Shown here in pieces: positions 9,504-16,369 of a stretch of 39,717 bases of DNA; position 1 is the first letter of the stretch; every line of letters begins with the position of its first letter. The position numbers were made by a program, and so were the translations under genes. The stretch covers positions 1 to 39,717 of the forward strand of contig CALXBQ010000047.1 in assembly GCA_944386595.1 (NCBI GenBank), read 5' to 3'. The notes under the pieces are model-generated. The model saw only the letters and a list, made by a program, of their open reading frames with translations. It was not told the DNA's origin and made no database searches. The stretch is from an uncultured Clostridia bacterium. Lineage in GTDB: Bacteria; Bacillota; Clostridia; Peptostreptococcales; Anaerovoracaceae.

Positions 9504-9530
9504 AAAGCTCCCTGTTTAAGGGAGCTTTTT
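9504..9530. terminator. Hairpin between yajC and secDF, possible terminator
   Basis: A 10-bp stem, AAAGCTCCCT / AGGGAGCTTT, with a 5-base loop (GTTTA). The best T-run (TTTTTT) is on the plus strand. On the minus strand, which is the direction of yajC transcription, the stem is followed by the weaker TTTAATACTTT. It probably ends or attenuates the yajC transcript. Confidence 0.6.
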
Positions 9531-9550
9531 TATCATTTTTTATGTCCGGA

Positions 9551-10036
9551 CTACTTTTCCTCGGCATCGCCTTCAGCAGCATCACCGGTTTCAACGGCAT
9601 CTGCCGGAGCCACAACCACATTAGGAGCATCCTCTTTAATCTCTTCGTAAGCAGGAGCTTCGTTCTTCTCCTCGGCAGGTTCTTCAGCCTTCTTCTCGGC
9701 TTTTTTCAGTCTCTTAGGAGAAGGTTTCTTAACCTCTTCGGTTCTTTCCTCCTTATCGGCTCTGGAGCTGCTCTTCTTCTCTACGGAAGAAATTGACCAG
9801 CGCTTCATTTCGAACTTGACCTTGTCTGCTCCTACCTGGATAACGATGGTTTCATCCTTAGTCTTAACAACCTTACCACAGATTCCTCCGATAGTGACAA
9901 TCTCGTCTCCTACCTGAATGCTGTTTCTCATGTTGTTGATTTCCTTTTCCTTCTTCTTCTGCGGTCTGATGAGCAGGAAGTACATGATAAGGATAAACAG
10001 TACTAAAATGAAAACCTGAATGCCTAATCCTTGCAT
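9551..10036 (-). CDS. yajC: Preprotein translocase accessory subunit YajC
   Basis: Single-pass membrane protein associated with SecDF. Residues 8-25 form one hydrophobic helix (FILVLFILIMYFLLIRP) followed at once by the basic RPQKKKEKE signature, then the conserved soluble domain (VGDEIVTIGGICGKVV). At 161 residues it is longer than the usual 85-115. The excess is a C-terminal tail of about 75 residues rich in Glu, Lys, Ala and Pro that looks disordered. The SD AGGAGG lies 8 bases before the ATG. It is located between tRNA-Leu(CAA), 58 bases upstream with no terminator between them, and secDF downstream beyond a hairpin. The yajC-secDF adjacency is the classical arrangement. Confidence 0.93.
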   Translation of the reverse strand: MQGLGIQVFILVLFILIMYFLLIRPQKKKEKEINNMRNSIQVGDEIVTIGGICGKVVKTKDETIVIQVGADKVKFEMKRWSISSVEKKSSSRADKEERTEEVKKPSPKRLKKAEKKAEEPAEEKNEAPAYEEIKEDAPNVVVAPADAVETGDAAEGDAEEK

Positions 10037-10094
10037 AATTGATTCCTCCTAATTTTAAAAATAAAGATTAAACAAAATCCGTCCTACGCGTAAA

Positions 10095-10181
10095 TGGTGC
10101 CGGCGATGGGGGTCGAACCCATACGGTGTCGCCACCACGGGATTTTGAATCCCGCACGTCTGCCAATTCCATCACGCCGGC
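10095..10181 (-). tRNA. tRNA-Leu, anticodon CAA
   Basis: Class II tRNA with acceptor stem GCCGGCG/CGCCGGC, discriminator A and an encoded 3' CCA (10095-10097). The anticodon stem CGGGA/TCCCG encloses TTCAAAA, giving anticodon CAA (UUG codons). There is a long variable arm (TGGTGGCGACACCG) and a T arm with GGTTCGACC. The promoter is directly upstream. Confidence 0.97.
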
Positions 10182-10195
10182 AAATAGCAAGAAAT

Positions 10196-10225
10196 ATTTT
10201 AGCATACGGGAGCCTTATACGTCAA
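10196..10225 (-). promoter_or_regulatory. Promoter of tRNA-Leu(CAA), probably also yajC
   Basis: -35 TTGACG (10220-10225), an 18-base spacer ending in TGC, and -10 TAAAAT (10196-10201), forming an extended -10 (TGCTAAAAT). The predicted start is about 8 bases before the tRNA 5' end. No terminator separates the tRNA from yajC, so read-through into yajC is likely. Confidence 0.75.
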
Positions 10226-10261
10226 GGCGAGAAGTGAAAAAGGCATGTCTGCCGGTCTGCC

Positions 10262-11533
10262 TTAACGGACTTTACTTTCTCCCTTTTCCATATATTCCTC
10301 CGGCATAAGCCTTCGGCTGAACATCACCATACCGGTAATAAATACGAGAATGCCGCAGACGATAAAAAACACGTCAATCGGAATTCTGGATATGAGTAAC
10401 GAAACCGCCGCAGACGTAAGAGGCATCGCCAGGGAACACGCACTTCCCACAAGTCCGTTCACTCTGGAGAGCATTTCCTGTCTGCAGGTGTTCAGAATCT
10501 CAACGTTTGAAAATGTATTAACAACAGCAATGGCGGCGCCTGTTGTCATCATGAGTACACCCTCTGACAGATATAATCCCGCGGATCCGCAAAATAAAGC
10601 GCCTATGAAAATATTCCCCAGGTACATCATGCTGCACATTATCGTTCCGACTATGAGCATATGTCTTTTAGTCATGTATTTCGAAACTGTCGGATATAAT
10701 GCGGCGCCTGTTATCATTCCGATACTGATGGCTGCACCGCTGACTGACAGCATCGTTTCATCGCTGTGCAGTATTTCACTGACCATAGCAGCCTGCAGCG
10801 CATTAAAGGGAGTGAGAAGTGCGTTTAAAATAATGACCAGTATGAGCAGATAACTCAGCACCCTGCTCTGTTTTATTCCGTACACTCCCTCTTTTAAGTC
10901 GGATAAAAACCTTCCGTATGACATTCTGTCTTCCGAACCTGATTTTTTTTCACCGGTTTTCATACAAATGAGAAATAAGGCTGATAATGCGAACATGGCC
11001 ACATCAACGGTAACGGCGCCCGCATTTCCTGTAAATCCGATGAGAACTCCTGCTGCACCCATGCCGGCAAGTTCGGCCGCACTGCTGATTCCTGACTGGT
11101 ATGAGACGGCTTTTGAATACATGCTTTTATCTACTATGGAAGGAAGTATGCTATACCCTGCCGGCTGCCGGAATGATTCCACCGTTGAAATGAGAAATGT
11201 GACTGTAATCATTTCTGCCGGTGCAGGTACTCCGGTAATCAGGCGAACGAGTATGTATCCGGCCAGTGACGCGCGCATCACATCTGCCACCGCCATGATA
11301 TATTTCTTTCTCTTTCTTTCTATGAGAACTCCCGCTACAGGCTGGAGTATGACTGTTGGAAATCTGTTTGCGGCAAAGACAATAGCGCTGAAAGACGCGC
11401 TTCCTGTAAGATCATAAGTGAGCCATGTGAAAACAATCGCATCTATGGAATCGCCAAAACGGTTGAATATATTTGAAAATATGAGAAGCACGTAGCTTCT
11501 GTTTCTGAAAACAGAAATCTCCCTTTTACTCAT
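10262..11533 (-). CDS. MFS multidrug/macrolide-type exporter
   Basis: Integral membrane protein of 423 residues with about 12 hydrophobic helices, matching the MFS_3 group of exporters (macrolide efflux MefA-like and enterobactin exporter-like). Visible are the helix 1 start RNRSYVLLIFSNIFNRFGDSI, the helix 2-3 cytoplasmic loop GVLIERKRKKYIMAVADV corresponding to MFS motif A, and a mid-protein basic loop (KTGEKKSGSEDRMS). The substrate cannot be read from the sequence. The ATG at 11533 has no recognisable SD (GTGAATCTTAT precedes it) and no nearby alternative start. The gene stands alone between tRNA-Leu(CAA) and tRNA-Leu(GAG), with a terminator just upstream, suggesting an accessory insertion. 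A 4-bp hairpin with TTTTT just after the stop is a weak terminator candidate. Confidence 0.85.
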   Translation of the reverse strand: MSKREISVFRNRSYVLLIFSNIFNRFGDSIDAIVFTWLTYDLTGSASFSAIVFAANRFPTVILQPVAGVLIERKRKKYIMAVADVMRASLAGYILVRLITGVPAPAEMITVTFLISTVESFRQPAGYSILPSIVDKSMYSKAVSYQSGISSAAELAGMGAAGVLIGFTGNAGAVTVDVAMFALSALFLICMKTGEKKSGSEDRMSYGRFLSDLKEGVYGIKQSRVLSYLLILVIILNALLTPFNALQAAMVSEILHSDETMLSVSGAAISIGMITGAALYPTVSKYMTKRHMLIVGTIMCSMMYLGNIFIGALFCGSAGLYLSEGVLMMTTGAAIAVVNTFSNVEILNTCRQEMLSRVNGLVGSACSLAMPLTSAAVSLLISRIPIDVFFIVCGILVFITGMVMFSRRLMPEEYMEKGESKVR

Positions 11534-11573
11534 ATAAGATTCACGCGTAATCCTGTTACCAGATCAGTATAAC

Positions 11574-11602
11574 GAAAAATCCGAACCCCTAAGGATTCGG
11601 AT
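11574..11602 (-). terminator. Rho-independent terminator after tRNA-Leu(GAG)
   Basis: On the minus strand a 10-bp stem, ATCCGAATCC / GGGTTCGGAT (one T-G pair), with loop TTAG, is followed by TTTTT. It lies 4 bases after the encoded CCA and insulates the MFS gene from the tRNA. Confidence 0.85.
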
Positions 11603-11605
11603 AAG

Positions 11606-11687
11606 TGGTGCGGCCGACTGGACTCGAACCAGCACGGTTGCCCATACGCCCCTCAAACGTACGCGTCTGCCATTCCGCCACGGCCGC
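11606..11687 (-). tRNA. tRNA-Leu, anticodon GAG
   Basis: Acceptor stem GCGGCCG/CGGCCGC, discriminator A, encoded CCA (11606-11608). The anticodon stem TACGT/GCGTA encloses TTGAGGG, giving anticodon GAG (CUC/CUU codons). The variable arm is TGGGCAACCG and the T arm has GGTTCGAGTCC. It has its own promoter and terminator. Confidence 0.97.
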
Positions 11688-11724
11688 ATATTACGTGCCC
11701 GGTTTTTACCGACCACAGTTATAT

Positions 11725-11752
11725 ATGATACCATACTCCCGAGAAATTTCAA
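11725..11752 (-). promoter_or_regulatory. Promoter of tRNA-Leu(GAG)
   Basis: -35 TTGAAA (11747-11752) overlaps the end of coaE; a 16-base spacer leads to -10 TATCAT (11725-11730). The expected start is about 30 bases before the mature tRNA 5' end. Confidence 0.65.
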
Positions 11753-11755
11753 GCA

Positions 11756-12358
11756 CTAATTTTGCATATTAATTGTGTTTTTCAGGAGACATTCCACTTT
11801 ATATCTTAAGTTTTCAAGGTTTGAATCATTTTCTATGACAATATCGGACCGCGCGGCCTTTTCCTCATCGGAAAGCTGACCGTCCATTCTCGCCCGGATA
11901 CTTTCTGCCGAAATACCGTCTCTTTCGGAAAGTCTCTCAAGCCTTGAATTTTCCGGAGCCGTCACAAGCCATACTACGTCGCAGAGGGAATCCGCCCCCG
12001 TCTCAAAGAGTGTAGGCGCGTCTATGACGACGGCAGGTGTTCCGGCGCGTCGCTCCTCCTCTATTAACTCGCCGATTCTCTTTACTACACCTTTTGTCAC
12101 TATGGATTCCAGAATGTTTCTTGCATCTTTATCCGCAAATATCCTGTCCGCCATGGCCCGTCTGTCGAGGTTTCCATCCGAAAGCAGTATTTCCTTTCCG
12201 AATGCGGAAACGAGCTCAGAGAGAGCGAGACTGCCTTTTTCGGTTATTTTCCGTGCGATAACGTCCGCGTCGATTACCTTTATTCCCTTTTCCCGTATAA
12301 ATCCGGCAGCGGTGGATTTCCCCGATCCGCTGCCGCCCGTAAGTCCGATTACCAGCAT
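11756..12358 (-). CDS. coaE: Dephospho-CoA kinase
   Basis: Catalyses the last step of coenzyme A synthesis, phosphorylating the ribose 3'-hydroxyl of dephospho-CoA. The P-loop GGSGSGKST is at residues 8-16, followed by the family stretch VIDADVIARKI and the lid region with paired arginines (SRLERLSERDGIS). At 200 residues it has normal length. The frame is open from an ATG at 12376, but the ATG at 12358 has SD AAAGGA 7 bases upstream and gives the usual MLVIGLTGG start, so it is preferred. It follows polA by 34 bases, the polA-coaE order common in Firmicutes, and is the last protein gene before tRNA-Leu(GAG). Confidence 0.95.
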   Translation of the reverse strand: MLVIGLTGGSGSGKSTAAGFIREKGIKVIDADVIARKITEKGSLALSELVSAFGKEILLSDGNLDRRAMADRIFADKDARNILESIVTKGVVKRIGELIEEERRAGTPAVVIDAPTLFETGADSLCDVVWLVTAPENSRLERLSERDGISAESIRARMDGQLSDEEKAARSDIVIENDSNLENLRYKVECLLKNTINMQN

Positions 12359-12392
12359 AAATCTATCCTTTGACATATGTCCCGGGGCATGC

Positions 12393-15050
12393 CTATTTAA
12401 GGTCGTACCAGGTTTCTCCGGTGTTAAGGTCGCTTTCGAGCTTAACCTTAAGATCCATGGCCTGAGTCATATTTCTGATTAGGAGCTCCTTTACATCCTC
12501 AAGCTCGACCGTCACCGTGTCTATTATAAGCTCGTCGTGAACCTGAAGAATGAGCCTGGAGCGCATATTACGCTGCTTCAGTTCAGCGTATACCTTTATC
12601 ATTGCAAGTTTGATGATGTCTGCGGCGCTTCCCTGAATAGGGCTGTTCATGGCCAGCCTTTCACCCAGCTGCCTCGTCATGAAATTGGAAGAGTTTATTT
12701 CGTGGATGTATCTTCTTCTGCCGAGAATGGTCTCGGTAAATCCCCTCTCACGGCAGAGCCTTACCTGCTCGTCCATGTAGTTCTTTACGGCTTCATGCTT
12801 TCCGAAGTATTCGGCTATATACCTTTCGGCCTCCTTCCTCGTAATGGAAAGCTCTTCGGAAAGGCCGAATCCGCTCATGCCGTATATGACTCCGAAGTTG
12901 ACGGCTTTGGCCCGGCTTCTGTCAAGAGGCGTTACGTCCTCGTACTTAAGTCCGAAGACTCTCGCTGCCGTGTTCCTGTGAATATCGTCGCCTCTGTTGA
13001 AGGCCTCAATGAGATTTTCGTCTCCGGAAAGATGTGCCAGAACCCTGAGCTCTATCTGGGAATAGTCGGCTCCCACTAAAATCCTGCCGTCCTTTGAAGG
13101 AGTAAACGCTTTCCTCAGAAGCCTTCCCTCCTCGTGTCGCACAGGTATGTTCTGAAGATTAGGCTCCGTGCAGCTTATTCTTCCCGTCGCGGTTACGGTC
13201 TGTCTGAAGTGGGCCCGTATTCTACCGTCTGAGCCTATGAGTGGGATGAGACCGTCCACATATGTGCTCTTCAGCTTTGAAAGGGTTCTGTACTGAAGGA
13301 TAAGGTCCACAATCGGGTGCTTGTCCTTGATTTTTTCAAGGATATCGGCGCTGGTGCTGTATCCTCTCTTTGTCTTTTTTCCCGCAGGAAGTCCAAGCCT
13401 GTCAAAGAGTATTTCCCCCAGCTGCGCAGGAGAATTAATGTTGAACTCCTCACCTGCAAGGCTGTAGATTTCACCCGTTATTTTATTTATTCCGGCTGTG
13501 AGAAGTTTCCCCTGCTCCGCAAGGGTATCTCTGTCCACCGTAAAGCCCTGACGCTCCATTGCGGCGAGAACTTCAATCAGCGGAAGCTCAGCCTTTGTAA
13601 AAACGTCCGTAAGCCCCTTTTCCTTAATCTCCTTCTCCTGAACGGCTCTGAGCCTTCTCACGGCCAGACACTGCTCAAGGCCGAATCCGGCAAGCTTCCT
13701 GCTGTTTTCTCCGAGAATATCCATCTGCCCCAGGTCTTTGAGGGCGTCCTTTTCGTCGGCTATTTCGTAGTGAAGGTACTCAGCCGTAAGGGTCTTAAGG
13801 TCGTATCCGTTTCTTGACGGGTCCAGGACGTACTGGGCCACCGCCGTATCAAAATCCGTATTTACGCAGGTAAAACCGTTCCACATAAGGTCGTAGTAGT
13901 CTTTTACGAGGTCATGTCCGGATATCCTGAATTTCTTCCCGTTCAATATTTTGACAAGCTCTTCCACGGTCACGGCGCCTGTGGTATCGATATGAAAATA
14001 CCTGTCTCCGGAGAGTATTCCCACGGCGCTTATCTCAGGCTTTGAGGTATGGCTGTGATCCGAGACGGTCTTAATTACAGCTTCGGCCCCCTCGTCCAGC
14101 GCTCGTATGCTCTCAAGGCCCGCTTCGGAGTCTATGTAAACCGTTTCTACGGCCTTTTCGCTGCTAAAATCCGCGGCCTCCGTATCCTCTATGTGTAGCT
14201 TCTTGAGAAAGCTCTTGAACTCAAGCTTCTTATATATGTCTATGAGCCTTCCTGTGTCCGTGTCGCCGATTCTAAGTTCTTCCAGGGTCACGTCTATTGG
14301 AACGTTTCTTATTATTTCGGCAAGGCGGCGGCTCATCAGCGCAAGCTGGGCGTTTTCCTCCACCTTCGTTCTCAGCTTTACGTTGGATATTTCATCCGTA
14401 CGAGCGAGCATCTCCGAAATGGAACCAAACTGGGTGAGAAGCTTGATACCCGTCTTCTCTCCTACTCCGGGAATGCCGGGAATGTTATCTGACGAATCGC
14501 CCATGAGCCCTTTCAGGTCAATAAACTGAGACGGCGTGAGCTGATACCTTTCCTGCATTTTTTCAGCGTCGTAAAGCTCGAATTCGGTAATGCCCTTTTT
14601 CGTAATGATAACCTTCACCGTGTCCGAGGCCAGCTGAAGGGCGTCCCTGTCTCCGGTGATTATCATGGTATCCATACCGGCGTCGTCGGCCATCTTTGAA
14701 ACCGTTCCTATCACGTCGTCGGCCTCAAAGCCTTCCACGGAAAGATTCTTTATTCCCTTCGCCTCAAGAATGTCCTTCATTATCGGAAGCTCCATGGCAA
14801 GCTCCGCAGGCATGCTCTTTCTGCCGGCTTTGTAGGCGTCGTATTCCTTATGGCGGAAAGTCGGAGCCTTAAGATCCCACGCCACTGCCATATGGGTCGG
14901 GGCATAGTCCTCCTCTATCTTCGAGAGCATGTTGAGAAAACCGTATATTCCCTGAGTATATATGCCCTCTCTCGTAATCATGGGCCTTGCCATGGCATAA
15001 TACGCTCTGTTTATCAGGCTGTTTCCGTCTATAATTATAATTCTGTCCAT
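12393..15050 (-). CDS. polA: DNA polymerase I
   Basis: Repair and Okazaki-fragment polymerase of 885 residues. An N-terminal 5' nuclease (FEADDVIGT, DLKGLMGDSSDNIPGIPGVG) is followed by an exonuclease-like domain and a family A polymerase domain with motif A DYSQIELRVLAHL near 663, the O-helix RAKAVNFGVIYGMSGFG near 710 and motif C LQVHDELI near 837. The 3'-5' exonuclease domain (about 310-470) lacks the acidic residues of Exo motifs I and III: where DTET is expected the sequence reads IKTVSD. Proofreading is therefore probably absent, as in Bacillus and Thermus Pol I. The ATG at 15050 overlaps the rimO stop (TGATG) and has SD GGAGAGG; the ATG 6 bases earlier is too close to that SD. Confidence 0.97.
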   Translation of the reverse strand: MDRIIIIDGNSLINRAYYAMARPMITREGIYTQGIYGFLNMLSKIEEDYAPTHMAVAWDLKAPTFRHKEYDAYKAGRKSMPAELAMELPIMKDILEAKGIKNLSVEGFEADDVIGTVSKMADDAGMDTMIITGDRDALQLASDTVKVIITKKGITEFELYDAEKMQERYQLTPSQFIDLKGLMGDSSDNIPGIPGVGEKTGIKLLTQFGSISEMLARTDEISNVKLRTKVEENAQLALMSRRLAEIIRNVPIDVTLEELRIGDTDTGRLIDIYKKLEFKSFLKKLHIEDTEAADFSSEKAVETVYIDSEAGLESIRALDEGAEAVIKTVSDHSHTSKPEISAVGILSGDRYFHIDTTGAVTVEELVKILNGKKFRISGHDLVKDYYDLMWNGFTCVNTDFDTAVAQYVLDPSRNGYDLKTLTAEYLHYEIADEKDALKDLGQMDILGENSRKLAGFGLEQCLAVRRLRAVQEKEIKEKGLTDVFTKAELPLIEVLAAMERQGFTVDRDTLAEQGKLLTAGINKITGEIYSLAGEEFNINSPAQLGEILFDRLGLPAGKKTKRGYSTSADILEKIKDKHPIVDLILQYRTLSKLKSTYVDGLIPLIGSDGRIRAHFRQTVTATGRISCTEPNLQNIPVRHEEGRLLRKAFTPSKDGRILVGADYSQIELRVLAHLSGDENLIEAFNRGDDIHRNTAARVFGLKYEDVTPLDRSRAKAVNFGVIYGMSGFGLSEELSITRKEAERYIAEYFGKHEAVKNYMDEQVRLCRERGFTETILGRRRYIHEINSSNFMTRQLGERLAMNSPIQGSAADIIKLAMIKVYAELKQRNMRSRLILQVHDELIIDTVTVELEDVKELLIRNMTQAMDLKVKLESDLNTGETWYDLK

Positions 15051-16369
15051 CAGCATTCCTCTCCGGTAAGGTCGTAATCGAATGCGTCCTCTATCTTAAC
15101 GTTTACAATGTCTCCGGCCTTAAGCTCCCTGTTCGAGGTGAAAATCACGGCGTTATCTATCTCGGGAGCGTCATATCTGGTCCTTCCGACGTAACTTCCG
15201 TCCTCGTCTCTTTCGTCCACCATTACCTCCATGGTCCTTCCGATGAGCCGGCAGTTGTTTTCAAGGGATATCTCCCGCTGTATCCTCATTATCTCATCAA
15301 GCCTCTGAGCCTTTACGTCCTCGTCCACCTGATTTTCCATCTCTCCGGCGGCCGTTCCCTCTTCCATGGAATACGCGAATACGCCAAGCCTGGCAAATCT
15401 CTGATTCTCGACAAATTCCAGAAGCTCTTCGTGATCCTTTTCCGTTTCTCCCGGAAAGCCGGTGATGAGCGTCGTCCTGATTCTTATATCGGGTATCGCT
15501 TTCCTTATCTTATCCAGCTTGGCAATCAGGTCCGCCTTGTTTGATCTTCTGTTCATGGCTGAAAGAATTGCGTCGCTGGCGTGCTGGATAGGAATGTCAA
15601 GGTAGTTGCAGATTTTGTCCTCCGATGCGATGGTCTCTATGAGCTCGTCGGTTATCCGGTCGTCGTAGCAGTACATCAGGCGTATCCACCTTATCCCTTC
15701 GATTTCGCAGAGCTTTTTCAGCAGTTTCGCCAGGCTGTACTCGCCGTAAAGGTCCAGCCCGTAGCAGGTTACGTCCTGAGCGATAAGAACGAGCTCCCTG
15801 CATCCCGCTTCGGCAAGAGCGCGGGCCTCTGCCACTACGTCTTCCATTTTCTTGCTCCTGTAGCCCCCTCTGATGAATGGAATAATGCAGTAGGCGCAGA
15901 CGTTGTCGCACCCTTCCGCAATCTTAATGGTCGCTGTGTAGGGATTTTCGTCAAGCTTTCTCGGAAGCGGCTTTAAAACCTCGTCGTATCCGTTTTCGCA
16001 GAGCACTTTCCGCTCCCCCGGGTTTTCCGAAAGCCTGCGGAGTAACTCGGGAAGCTTTTCGTATTCGTTTACTCCCACAAAGGCGTCAGCCTCCGGCATC
16101 TCCTCAAAGAGCTCTTCTGAATATCTTTTGGAAAGACACCCGGAGACCACCAGCTTTGCGTCGTCTCTCTTTGCCGATGCCATGTCAAAGATTCTCTCTA
16201 TGGACTCGGTCTTTGCGTCGTTTATAAAGCCGCATGTGTTTACTACGACAAAGTCCGCAGTCTCAGGATTGTCACATATCTCAAAGCCTGCGTCTTCCAG
16301 TATTCCTTTGGCGTTTTCCGTATCGTAAAAATTCTTGGGACATCCAAGAGTCTCGAAATATACCTTCAC
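15050..16369 (-). CDS. rimO: Ribosomal protein S12 methylthiotransferase
   Basis: Radical SAM methylthiotransferase that adds a methylthio group to a conserved aspartate of ribosomal protein S12; 439 residues. The N-terminal MTTase domain shows its three cluster cysteines C10 (ETLGCPKN), C46 (VVNTCGFIN) and C78 (VVSGCLSKRY). The radical SAM cluster motif is C154-x3-C158-x2-C161 (CDNVCAYCIIPFIRG), and a TRAM domain closes the protein. The ETLGCPKN start distinguishes RimO from MiaB (TYGCQMN). The start is GTG, sharing one base with the ftsK stop (TAGTG), and the end overlaps the polA start, so ftsK-rimO-polA are translationally coupled. An ftsK-rimO neighbourhood is frequent in Clostridia. Confidence 0.96.
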   Translation of the reverse strand: MKVYFETLGCPKNFYDTENAKGILEDAGFEICDNPETADFVVVNTCGFINDAKTESIERIFDMASAKRDDAKLVVSGCLSKRYSEELFEEMPEADAFVGVNEYEKLPELLRRLSENPGERKVLCENGYDEVLKPLPRKLDENPYTATIKIAEGCDNVCAYCIIPFIRGGYRSKKMEDVVAEARALAEAGCRELVLIAQDVTCYGLDLYGEYSLAKLLKKLCEIEGIRWIRLMYCYDDRITDELIETIASEDKICNYLDIPIQHASDAILSAMNRRSNKADLIAKLDKIRKAIPDIRIRTTLITGFPGETEKDHEELLEFVENQRFARLGVFAYSMEEGTAAGEMENQVDEDVKAQRLDEIMRIQREISLENNCRLIGRTMEVMVDERDEDGSYVGRTRYDAPEIDNAVIFTSNRELKAGDIVNVKIEDAFDYDLTGEEC

